From contig CM076962.1 of NCBI GenBank assembly GCA_039566865.1, positions 9,232,743 to 9,296,742 of the forward strand: a stretch of 64,000 nt of DNA, written 5' to 3'. Numbering within the stretch: position 1 is the stretch's first letter; every line of letters starts with the position of its first letter. Shown piece by piece: positions 38,462-49,032 of this stretch. A program made the position numbers and the translations under genes. The notes beneath the pieces are model-generated. The model ran no database searches, was not told the origin of the DNA, and saw only the letters and a program-made list of their open reading frames with translations. Source of the stretch: Aurelia coerulea (Eukaryota; Cnidaria; Scyphozoa; Semaeostomeae; Ulmaridae).

Positions 38462-38700
38462 GCAATATTTCTATGTATGGATTTTCAGCAACTAAATTTT
38501 AAAGTTTCAAATTGAGTAGTTTTTGAGGCTCAACCACTGTTGTACAGGGACCGCGGAGCCAACCAGGGGGCTAAATAAAGCCCCCCCCAGCCCCCCCTGC
38601 TGGCTCCGCACGCAGTCCCTGTACCACAGTGGTTGAACCTCATAAACTGCTCGATTTGAAACTTTAAAATGTATCTGTTTGAAAATCCACAGAAATATTG
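38462..38700. mobile_element. Small foldback element nested in the 6-kb transposon
   Basis: Two inverted arms, about 38462-38569 and 38596-38700, share CAATATTTCT, TTTTAAAGTTTCAAAT, CAACCACTGT and ACAGGGAC in opposite orientations. The centre is G- and C-rich (GGCTCCGC, C-runs). A G-run at 38452-38462 sits at the left edge. Arms differ at scattered bases. No gene is seen and the family is unknown. Confidence 0.65.
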
Positions 38701-39220
38701 CTAGACTAGATCTAGACTCTTAATGTGTAAGTGTAAAATGGCCATAAATAGCACAGCCCTCCATTGACCTTGAAATGTTCCCTCATATCCAAGGCCCTTT
38801 CTCAAAGTCGAAATGGAAAGTTCTTTGTGTATCATTTCGGATTCTTCGCAACACGTGAAGAAAGGATGTGGGCCGTACGTAACCATCTTCTATAACTTTT
38901 TGATTTTGAGGTAGGCCCGTGTCTATTTAGGCTGCTGTGGTAGGTAATGAAATGTTGTTTGTGATAATTCAGCTCTGCTCTGATAAAATGAAGTAGTCTT
39001 CTTATATTTTCCTTGTTCAAATAGTTCTCAAACTCTGAATTTAACAATTCCAATAACTAAAGGCAATAACTCATTATTTCGTTGTCTGCTCACTTGTCCA
39101 TGCTGTTCACCATGGCATGGTCCCTGGTCTCCACACAAGAGAATGGCGAAGGAAGGCCTAGGCCTACCATCAATTTATCAATCTATCGTTATTGTTCAGG
39201 AACGTGGTGTACAAAATAGT
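38701..39220. other. Element interior, weak minus-strand frames only
   Basis: Minus-strand frames at 38701-38886 and 38832-39053 are open but unassigned. The second begins directly after TTGCCTTTAG, which could serve as a splice acceptor, and contains LNKENIRRLLHFIRAELNYH. Together with the frame at 39221-39460 these might be exons of an element-encoded or captured gene, but no domain is recognisable. Confidence 0.3.
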
Positions 39221-39460
39221 CTATAGTTGATAGGCCATCAATGAAACAAAGGTTATCCTTTTCTTTCTTCTTCGCTCTTCAACTATTTGGATTGTTCTGC
39301 CCCAGGAGGCATCTTCCATTAACAAACATCCTATTTCCTTGGCGTCGAAGCAATTTCTCAAAACATTGCTCACAAAGATTCTGTTGTCTGACAATGATTT
39401 CATTTTACACGACCCCCTGTAAAGTACTGCTTTCGCCTGAAGATGTATTTTGAGCTCCAT
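39221..39460 (-). CDS. Unassigned 79-residue frame next to the right terminal repeat
   Basis: Starts at an ATG in near-ideal context (GAACAATGGAG) 24 bp inside the right terminal repeat and reads inward, ending in TAG. The product would be basic, with MELKIHLQAKAVLYRG at the start and a RRRKKR stretch near residues 63-68. No domain or family is recognised. Its position suits the first exon of an element-encoded gene, and no strong splice donor is visible within it. It may equally be chance. Confidence 0.28.
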   Translation of the reverse strand: MELKIHLQAKAVLYRGSCKMKSLSDNRIFVSNVLRNCFDAKEIGCLLMEDASWGRTIQIVEERRRKKRITFVSLMAYQL

Positions 39461-39484
39461 TGTTCTCTATCAGGGAGACTGGAC

Positions 39485-39804
39485 GCGAAAGTTACGCGCA
39501 TCATCCGAAAGTTGACAATGAGATTGAGGCCTCATTACCATCCCATAACTTTTTCCTCCAGTGGAAGTTTGATGGAGACCACTGCGTAGGATGATAATGC
39601 GCAGGAGAGTTAAGGTGGTCATTCCAAGGTTATTGGCCTAAAAACATGCAGCACAATAATATAGCAGAGAACCCAAGACGTCAAAACAATAAAATATGGC
39701 TGAGAAAGGCTGCCAAAGTCAAGGAAAGGATGTTTATGGCATTTCGAGGTAGGCAAAGAACCTAATTTATTCCAATCCAAACCAATTGTGTCCTACTACT
39801 CATG
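39485..39804 (-). repeat. Right 320-bp terminal inverted repeat
   Basis: Inverse copy of the left terminal repeat, ending CCTACTACTCATG immediately before the second TATAGAC. Confidence 0.92.
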
Positions 39805-39811
39805 TATAGAC
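39805..39811. repeat. TATAGAC target-site duplication, right copy
   Basis: Follows the CTCATG terminus and runs on as ATTAGCTTTTTC, the normal continuation of the monomer. Confidence 0.88.
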
Positions 39812-42800
39812 ATTAGCTTTTTCTTTAGTCTTATTTTAGCTTTAATGCATAATCAAACCGCAATTAATTAAATGTTTATTTTCTCAAAGAAAACAAAATA
39901 TAAACACAAAAAGTTTCAATTAACGTACTTTAGTAGCTTTAATTTATATTTTAAAGAGCATTCGCTGTTCTTTAAAACTTTTGTTTTAACAGTAACTTCT
40001 CTTATAGCACTATATTAGTAGTGCAACAACCATTTTTGGAAACATTACTATAGACATTAGCTTTTTCTTTAGTCTTATTTTAGCTTTAATGCATAAACAA
40101 ACGTCAATTAGTTAAATGTTAATTTTCTAAATATAAACAAAAAGTTGGGATTAACGTACCTTACTAGCTAATTTTATATTATAAACAGTATTGCACTTAT
40201 CGTTCTTTAAAACTTTAGTTCTACCAGTAACTTCTTTTAAAGCACTATGTTGTGCGGCAACAACCATTTTTGGAAACATTACTATAGACATTAGTTTCTT
40301 TTAGTCTTATTTTAGCTTTACTGCAAAAACAAACATCGATAAATTAAATGTTTATTTTCTCCAAGAAAACAAAATATAAACAAAAAGTGGGGATTAACGT
40401 ACCTTACTAGCTACAATTTATGTTATAAACAGTATTGCACTTATCGTTCTTTAAAACTTTAGTTCTACCAGTAACTTCATTTGTAGCACTATATTAGTGC
40501 TGCAGCAACAATTCTTGGAAACATTACTACAGACATTTGCTTTTTCTTTAGTCTTATTTTAGCTTTAATGCATAAACAATCCTCAATTAATTAAATGTTA
40601 AATTTATCAATTAAAACAAAATATAAACGAATAGGGGGGATTAACGTACTTTACTAGCTACAATTTATATTATATACAGTATTGCACTCATCGTTCTTTA
40701 AAACTTTAGTTTAGCCAGTTACTTCATTTTTAGCACTATATTAATGCTGCAACAACCATCTTTGGAAACATTACTATAGAAATTAGTTTTTTCAATAGTC
40801 TTATTTTAGCTTTACTGAATAAACAAACATAGTTTAATTAAATAATTATTTTCTCAAAGAAAACAAAATATAAACACAAAAAGTGTCAATTAACGTACTT
40901 TAGTAGCATTAATTTATTATTTAAAGGGTATAGCATTCGTTGTTCTTTGAAACGTTAGTTTTGCCAGTAACTTCTCTTATAGCACTATATTAGTGCTGCA
41001 ACAACTATTTTTAGAAACATTACTATAGACATTAACTTTTTCTTTAGTCTTATTTTAGCTTTAATGCATAAACAAACCTCAATTAATTAAATGTTTATTT
41101 TCTCAATTGAAACAAAATATAAACAAAAAGTGGGGATTAACGTACTTTACTAGCTACAATTTATATTATAAACAGTATTGCACCAATCGTTCTTTAACCT
41201 TTAGTTCTGCCAGTTACTTCATTTAAAGCACTATATTAGTGCTGTAACAACCATTTTTGGAAACATTACTATAGAAATTAGTTTTTTCAATAGTCTTATT
41301 TTAGCTTAATTGCAGAAACAAACATCGATTAACTACATCTTTATCTTCACAATGAAAACAAAATATAAACACAACAAATGAGGCTTAACGTACTTTAGTA
41401 GCTACAATATATATAATAAAGAATATTGCATTCATCGTTCTTTAAAACTTTAGATTAGCCAATTACATCATTTATAGCACTATATTAGTGCTGCAAAAAC
41501 TCTTTTTGGAAACATTACTATAGAGATTAGTTTTTTCTTTAGTCTAATTTTAGCTTTACTGAATAAACAAACATAGATAAATTAAATGTTTATTTTCTCA
41601 AAGAAAACAATATATAAACACAAAAAGTGTCAATTAACGTACTTTAATAGCTTTAATTTATATTTTAAAGAGTATAGCATTCGTCGTTCTTTAAAACTTT
41701 AGTTTTGCCAGTAACTTCTCTTATAACAATATAGTAGTGCTGCAACAACCATTTTTGGAAACATTACTATAGACATTAGTTTTTTCTTTAGTCTCATTTT
41801 AGCCTTATTGCAGAAACAAACATCGATTATTTAAATGTTTATATTCTCAAAGAAAAAGAATATAAACACAACAAATAGGGCTTAACGTACTTTAGTAGCT
41901 ACAATTTATATTATAAACAGTATTGCACTCATTGTTCATTAAAACTTTATTTCTGCCAGTTACTTCTCACAATAGACATTAGTTTTTTCTTTAGCTTTAC
42001 TGCAGAAACAAACATCGATTATTCAAATGTTTATTTTCTCAAAGAAAAAGAATATAAACACAACAAATAGGGCTTAACGTACTTTAGTAGCTACAATTTA
42101 TATTATAAACAGTATTGCACTCATTGTTCATTAAAACTTTAGTTCTGCCAGTTACTTCATTTATAGCACTATATTAGTGCTGCAGCAACAATTCTTGGTA
42201 ACATTATTATACACATTAGTTTTTTCTTTAATCTCGTCTCATTTTGGCTTCATTGCATATACAAACATCGATTAATTAAATGTTTATTTTCTCAAAAAAA
42301 ACAAAATATCAACACAAAAGTTGTCGATTAGCGTACTTTAGTACATACAATTTATATTATAAAGAATATTGCACTCATCGTTCTTTATAACTTTAGATTA
42401 GCCAATTACTTAATTTATAGTGCTGCAACAACCATTTTTGAAAACATTACTATAGAAATTAGTTTTTTCAATAGTCTTATCTTAGCTTTACTGAATAAAC
42501 AAACATAGATTAATTAAATGTTTATTTTCTCAATTAAAACAAAAAATAAACGAATAGTGGGGATTAACGTACTTTAATAGCTACAATTTATATTATAAAC
42601 AGTATTGCACTCATCGTTCTTTAAAACTTTAGTTTAGCCAGTTACTTCATTTAAAGCACTATCTTAGTGCTTCAAAAACCATTTTTGGAAACATTACTAT
42701 AGACATTAGTTTTTTCTTTAGTCTTATTTTAGCTTTAATGCATAAACAAACCTCAATTAATTAAATGTTTATTTTCTCGATTAAAACAAAATATAGACAC

Positions 42801-45800
42801 GAAAAGTGTGGATTAACGTACTTTACTAGCTACAATTTATATTTTAAACAGTACTGCACACATCGTTCTTTAAACTTTAGTTCTGCCAGTAACTTCTTTT
42901 AAAGCACTATCTTAGTGCTGCAACAACCATTTTTGGAAACATTACTACAGACATTAGCTTTTTCTTTCGTCTTATTTTAGCTTTAATGCAAAAATAAACC
43001 TCAATTAATTAAATGTTTATTTTCTCAATTGAAACAAAATATAAACACAAAAAGTGGGGATTAACGTACTTTAGTAGCTTTAATTTATATTTTAAAGAGA
43101 GTTCGCTGTTCATTAAAACTTTAGTTTTAACAGTAACTTCTCTTATAGCACTATATTAGTAGTGCAACAACCATTTTTGGAAACATTACTATAGACATTA
43201 GCTTTTTCTTTAGTCTTATTTTAGCTTTACTGCAAAAATAAACATCGATAAATTAAATGTTTATTTTCTCAAAGAAAACAAAATATAAACAAAAAGTGGG
43301 GATTAACGTACTTTACTAGCTACAATTTATATTATAAACAGTATTGCACTTATCGTTCTTTAAAACTTTAGTTCTACCAGTAACTTCATTTATAGCACTA
43401 TATTAGTGCTGCTGCAACAATTCTTGGAAACATTACTACAGACATTTGCTTTTTCTTTAGTCTTATTTTAGCTTTAATGCATAAACAATCCTCAATTAAT
43501 TAATTGTTTAATTTCTCGATTAAAACCAAATATAAACACGTAAAGTGTGGATTAACGTACTTTACTAGCTAAAATTTATATTATAAACAGTATTGCATTC
43601 ATCGTTCTTTAAAACTTTAGTTCTGCCAGTTACTTCTTACAATAGACATTAGTTTTTTCTTTAGTCTCATTTTAGCTTTACTGCAGAAACAAACATCGAT
43701 TATTCAAATGTTTATTTTCTCAAAGAAAACAAAATTAAAACACAACATATGTGGCGTAACGTACTTTAGTAGCTACAATTTATATTATAAACAGTATTGC
43801 ACTCATCGTTCATTAAAACTTTAGTTCTGCCAGTTACTTCATTTATAGCACTATATTAGTGCTGCAACAACCATTTTTGGAAACATTACTATAGACATTA
43901 GCTTTTTCTTTCGTCTTATTTTAGCTTTAATGCATAAACAAACCTCAATTAATTAAATGTTTATTTTCTCAAAGAAAACAAAATATAAACAAAAAAAGTG
44001 TCAATTAACGTACTTTAGTAGCTTTAATTGATATTTTAAAGAGCATTCGCTGTTCTTTAAAACTTTAGTTTTGCCAGTAACTTTTCTTATAGCACTATAT
44101 TAGTGCTGCAACAACCATTTTTGGAAACAGTACTATAGAAATTAGTTTTTTCAATAATCTTTTTCTAGCTTTACTTAATAAACAAACATAGATTAATTAA
44201 ATGTTTATTTTCTCAAAGAAAACAAAATATAAACACAAAAAGTGTCAATTAACGTACTTTAGTAGCATTAATTTATATTTTAAAGAGTATAGCATTCGTC
44301 GTTCTTTAAACTTTAGTTTTGCCAGTAACTTCTCTTATAACACTATAATAGTGCTGCAACAACTATTTTTGGAAACATTTCTATAGACATTAGTTTTTTC
44401 TTTAGTCTAAGTTTTAGCTTTCCTGAATAAACAAACAAAGATTATTTAAATGTTCATTTTCTCGAAGAAAAAAAAATATAAACACAAAAAGTGTCAATTA
44501 ACGTACTTTAGTAGCTTTATTTTATATTTCAAAGAGTACAGCATTCTGCGTTCTTTAAAACTTTAATTGTTCCAGTAACTTCTCTTATAGCACTATATTA
44601 GTGCTGCAACAACCATTTTTGGAAACATTACTAGAGACATTAGCTTTATCTTTAGTCTTATTTTAGCTTTACTGAGAAAAAAACAAACATCGATAAATTA
44701 AATGTATATTTTCTCAATTAAAACGAAATATAAACGAATAGAGGGGATTAACGTTCTTTACTAGCTACAATTTATATTATAAACAGTATTGCACCAATCG
44801 TTCTTTAAACTTTAGTTCTACTAGTTACCTCATTTATAGCACTATATTAGTGCTGCATCAACAATTCTTGGAAACATTACCACATACATTAGCTTTTTCT
44901 TTAGTTTTATTTTAGCTTTAATGCATAAACAAACCTCAATTAATTAAATGTTTAATTTCTCGATTAAAACAAAATATAAACATGAATAGTGTGGATTAAC
45001 GTACTTTACTAGCTACAATATATATTATAAACAGTCTTGCACTCATCGTTCTTTAAAACTTTAGTTTAGCCAGTTACTTCATTTAAAGCACTATCTTAGT
45101 GCTTCAAAAACCATTTTTGGAAACATTACTATAGACATTAGTTTTTTCTTTAGTCTGTTTTTAGCTTTAATGCATAAACAAACATCGATGAACTGAATGT
45201 TTATTTTCTCAAAGAAAATAAAACATAAGCACAAGAAGTGTTGATTAACGTACTTTAGTAGCTATAATTTATATTTTAAAGAGTATAGCATTCGTCGTTC
45301 TATAAAACTTTAGTTTTGCCAGTAACTTTTCTTATAGCACTATATTAGTGCTGCAACAACCATTTTTGGAAACAGTACTATAGAAATTAGTTTTTTCAAT
45401 AATCTTTTTCTAGCTTTACTTAATAAACAAACATAGATTAATTAAATGTTTATTTTCTCAAAGAAAACAAAATATAAACACAAAAAGTGTCAATTAACGT
45501 ACTTTAGTAGCATTAATTTATATTTTAAAGAGTATAGCATTCGTCGTTCTTTAAACTTTAGTTTTGCCAGTAACTTCTCTTATAACACTATAATAGTGCT
45601 GCAACAACTATTTTTGGAAACATTTCTATAGACATTAGTTTTTTCTTTAGTCTAAGTTTTAGCTTTCCTGAATAAACAAACAAAGATTATTTAAATGTTC
45701 ATTTTCTCGAAGAAAAAAAAATATAAACACAAAAAGTGTCATATAACGTACTTTAGTAGCATTAATTTATATTTTAAAGAGTATAGCATTCGGCGTTCTT

Positions 45801-48251
45801 TAAAACTTTAATTTGGCCAGTAACTTCTCTTATAGCACTATATTAGTGCTGCAACAACCATTTTTGGAAACATTACTAGAGACATTAGCTTTATCTTTAG
45901 TCTTATTTTAGCTTTACTGAGAAAAAAACAAACATCGATAAATTAAATGTATATTTTCTCAATTAAAACAAAATATAAACAAAAAGTTGGGATTAACGTA
46001 CCTTACTAGCTAATTTTATATTATAAACAGTATTGCACTTATCGTTCTTTAAAACTTTAGTTCTACCAGTAACTTCTTTTAAAGCACTATGTTGTGCAGC
46101 AACAACCATTTTTGGAAACATTACTACAGACATTAGCTTTTTCTTTCGTCTAAGTTTTAGATTTCCCTGAATAAGCAAACAAAGATTAATTAAATGTTCA
46201 TTTTCTCAAAGAAAACAAAATATAAACACAAAAAGTGTCAATAAGCGTACTTTAGTAGCCTTAATTTATATTTTAAAGAGTATAGCATTCGGCGTTCTTT
46301 AAAACTTTAATTTTGCCAGTAACTTCTCTTATAGCACTATATTAGTAGTGCAACAACCATTTTTGGAAGCATTACTATAGACATTAGCTTTTTCTTTAGT
46401 CTTATTTTAGCTTTAATGCATAAACAAACGTCAATTAGTTAAATGTTAATTTTCTCAATTAAAACAAAATATAAACAAAAAGTTGGGATTAACGTACCTT
46501 ACTAGCTAATTTTATATTATAAACAGTATTGCACTTATCGTTCTTTAAAACTTTAGTTCTACCAGTAACTTCTTTTAAAGCACTATGTTGTGCGGCAACA
46601 ACCATTTTTGGAAACATTACTATAGACATTAGTTTCTTTTAGTCTTATTTTAGCTTTACTGCAAAAACAAACATCGATAAATTAAATGTTTATTTTCTCC
46701 AAGAAAACAAAATATAAACAAAAAGTGGGGATTAACGTACCTTACTAGCTACAATTTATGTTATAAACAGTATTGCACTTATCGTTCTTTAAAACTTTAG
46801 TTCTACCAGTAACTTCATTTATAGCACTATATTAGTGCTGCAGCAACAATTCTTGGAAACATTACTACAGACATTTGCTTTTTCATTAGTCTTATTTTAG
46901 CTTTAATGCATAAACATACCTCAATTAAATAAATGTTAAATTTATCAATTAAAACAAAAAATAAACGAATAGTGGGGATTAACGTACCTTACTAGCTAAT
47001 TTTATATTATAAACAGTATTGCACTTATCGTTCTTTAAAACTTTAGTTCTACCAGTAACTTCTTTTAAAGCACTATGTTGTGCAGCAACAACCATTTTTG
47101 GAAACATTACTATAGACATTAGTTTTTTTTAGTCTTATTTTAGCTTTACTGCAAAAACAAACATCGATAAATTAAATGTTTATTTTCTCCAAGAAAACAA
47201 AATATAAACAAAAAGTGGGGATTAACGTACCTTACTAGCTACAATTTATGTTATAAACAGTATTGCACTTATCGTTCTTTAAAACTTTAGTTCTACCAGT
47301 AACTTCATTTATAGCACTATATTCGTGCTGCAGCAACAATTCTTGGAAACATTACTACAGACATTTGCTTTTTCTTTAGTCTTATTTTAGCTTTAATGCA
47401 TAAACAATCCTTAATTAATTAAATGTTAAATTTATCAATTAAAATAAAATATAAACGAATAGGGGGGATTAACGTACTTTACTAGCTACAATTTATATTA
47501 TATACAGTATTGCACTCATCGTTCTTTAAAACTTTAGTTTAGCCAGTTACTTCATTTAAAGCACTATCTTAGTGCTTCAAAAACCATTTTTGGAAAAATT
47601 ACTATAGAAATTAGTTTTTTCAATAGTCTTATTTTAGCTTTACTGAATAAACAAACATAGTTTAATTAAATAATTATTTTCTCAAAGAAAACAAAATATA
47701 AACACAAAAAGTGTCAATTAACGTCCTTTAGTAGCATTAATTTATTATTTAAAGGGTATAGCATTCGTTGTTCTTTAAAACGTTAGTTTTGCCAGTAACT
47801 TCTCTTATAGCACTATATTAGTGCTGCAACAACTATTTTTAGAAACATTACTATAGACATTAACTTTTTCTTTAGTCTTATTTTAGCTTTAATGCATAAA
47901 CAAACCTCAATTAATTAAATGTTTATTTTCTCAATTGAAACAAAATATAAACAAAAAGTGGGGATTAACGTACTTTACTAGCTACAATTTATATTATAAA
48001 CAGTATTGCACCAATCGTTCTTTAACCTTTAGTTCTGCCAGTTACTTCATTTAAAGCACTATATTAGTGCTGTAACAACCATTTTTGGAAACATTACTAT
48101 AGAAATTAGTTTTTTCAATAGTCTTATTTTAGCTTAATTGCAGAAACAAACATCGATTAACTACATCTTTATCTTCACAATGAAAACAAAATATAAACAC
48201 AACAAATGAGGCTTAACGTACTTTAGTAGCTACAATATATATAATAAAGAA
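39805..48251 (+). repeat. 247-bp satellite array, block 5
   Basis: About 34 monomers of A, B and C types. Bases from about 40105 to 41410 recur at about 46432-48240, the second copy having an additional two-monomer expansion near 46970-47400. Monomers starting 44201 and 45446 encode the same frame and are near-identical, 1245 bp (five monomers) apart. The block ends at ATAATAAAGAA, where the tRNA-like cluster is inserted. No protein gene is seen. Confidence 0.96.
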
Positions 48252-48291
48252 AAATTTGATACTAAAATTTTCGACGAATGGAGAAAAATGG

Positions 48292-48296
48292 AAAAA
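48292..48296 (-). terminator. Pol III T5 terminator, copy 1
   Basis: On the minus strand TCTCACC is followed by TCAATTTTT; a second T5 lies 3 nt further on (48284-48288). Four or more T is the known Pol III stop signal. Confidence 0.65.
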
Positions 48297-48300
48297 TTGA

Positions 48301-48372
48301 GGTGAGACCGAGATTTGAACTCGGGGCCTTCTGCTTTCATGACAGACGCTCTACCAGTTGAGCTATCTCACC
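48301..48372 (-). tRNA. tRNA-like gene, copy 1 (anticodon loop CATGAAA)
   Basis: 72 nt fold as a full cloverleaf: acceptor GGTGAGA/TCTCACC (7 of 7 pairs), D stem GCTC/GAGC, anticodon stem TCTGT/GCAGA (last pair T.G), variable loop AGGCC, T stem CCGAG/CTCGG with loop TTCAAAT. A box TAGCTCAACTGG and B box GAGTTCAAATC are present. No CCA is encoded, and a T5 terminator follows 4 nt after the gene. Standard counting gives anticodon TGA with A instead of the nearly universal U at position 33. TGA would mean serine, but serine tRNAs have a long variable arm that is missing here. So it is an unusual tRNA, a decayed tRNA, or the head of a tRNA-derived repeat. Confidence 0.75.
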
Positions 48373-48621
48373 ATGCGAATACGTGTACGCACGGATCATA
48401 GATATCCATACTGGTGTGGTGACGTAATCTCTGTTATGTCTGGCCTGCGTGACTAAGTGATGTCCAAACGCAAGTTGGCGCGCTGCCTTCGACATGACCA
48501 GAAATCACAACACCTTAACACCCCAATTTTTCCTCTCCATTGTCTTTACATATGGTTTGGGTACTTGCACATTTTAACGATAAATTTGATACTAAAATTT
48601 TCGACGAATGGAGAAAAATGG

Positions 48622-48626
48622 AAAAA
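48622..48626 (-). terminator. Pol III T5 terminator, copy 2
   Basis: Same TCAATTTTT arrangement downstream of tRNA-like copy 2. Confidence 0.65.
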
Positions 48627-48630
48627 TTGA

Positions 48631-48702
48631 GGTGAGACCGAGATTTGAACTCGGGGCCTTCTGCTTTCATGACAGACGCTCTACCAGTTGAGCTATCTCA
48701 CC
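48631..48702 (-). tRNA. tRNA-like gene, copy 2
   Basis: Same 72-nt sequence as copy 1, 330 bp further along and in the same orientation. All cloverleaf stems, both internal promoter boxes and the T-run terminator are retained. The identity of the copies means either very recent amplification or continued homogenisation. Confidence 0.75.
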
Positions 48703-48951
48703 ATGCGAATACGTGTACGCACGGATCATAGATATCCATACTGGTGTGGTGACGTAATCTCTGTTATGTCTGGCCTGCGTGACTAAGTGATGTCCAAACG
48801 CAAGTTGGCGCGCTGCCTTCGACTTGACCAGAAATCACAACACCTTAACACCCCAATTTTTCCTCTCCATTGTCTTTACATATGGTTTGGGTACTTGCAC
48901 ATTTTAACGATAAATTTGATACTAAAATTTTCGACGAATGGAGAAAAATGG

Positions 48952-48956
48952 AAAAA
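48952..48956 (-). terminator. Pol III T5 terminator, copy 3
   Basis: Same TCAATTTTT arrangement downstream of tRNA-like copy 3. Confidence 0.65.
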
Positions 48957-48960
48957 TTGA

Positions 48961-49032
48961 GGTGAGACCGAGATTTGAACTCGGGGCCTTCTGCTTTCAT
49001 GACAGACGCTCTACCAGTTGAGCTATCTCACC
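48961..49032 (-). tRNA. tRNA-like gene, copy 3
   Basis: Third identical copy in the last 330-bp unit. It shares the odd anticodon loop, so the A33 variant predates the tandem expansion or was spread by conversion. Confidence 0.75.

Larger units (their letters stand above)
33829..39804. mobile_element. 5976-bp DNA transposon with 320-bp terminal inverted repeats
   Basis: Inserted cleanly into a satellite monomer with a 7-bp target duplication, TATAGAC (33822-33828 and 39805-39811). The terminal inverted repeats are 33829-34148 and 39485-39804, beginning CATGAGTAGTAGGACACAAT; I count about three differences over 320 bp, so the copy is young. The interior shows no recognisable transposase, only nested smaller elements and short unassigned frames, so it is probably non-autonomous. 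A 7-bp duplication plus long terminal repeats would suit a Mutator-like element, or less likely a P or Dada element, but the sequence does not settle it. It is richer in G+C than the satellite around it. Confidence 0.88.
48273..48544. repeat. Imperfect inverted repeat flanking the tRNA-like gene within each unit
   Basis: The left arm GACGAATGGAGA...GGAAAAATTGAGGTG (48273-48304) is matched by the inverse of the right arm 48519-48544 (GACAATGGAGAGGAAAAATT and on). The left arm has a short extra insertion. The same arms occur in the other two units at +330 and +660. They could be remnants of terminal repeats of a small element that carried the tRNA-like gene. Confidence 0.55.

Noticed and set aside
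48301..48372. Annotation as ordinary serine tRNA (UGA)
   Set aside because: It lacks the long variable arm and U33, so the isotype is left open.
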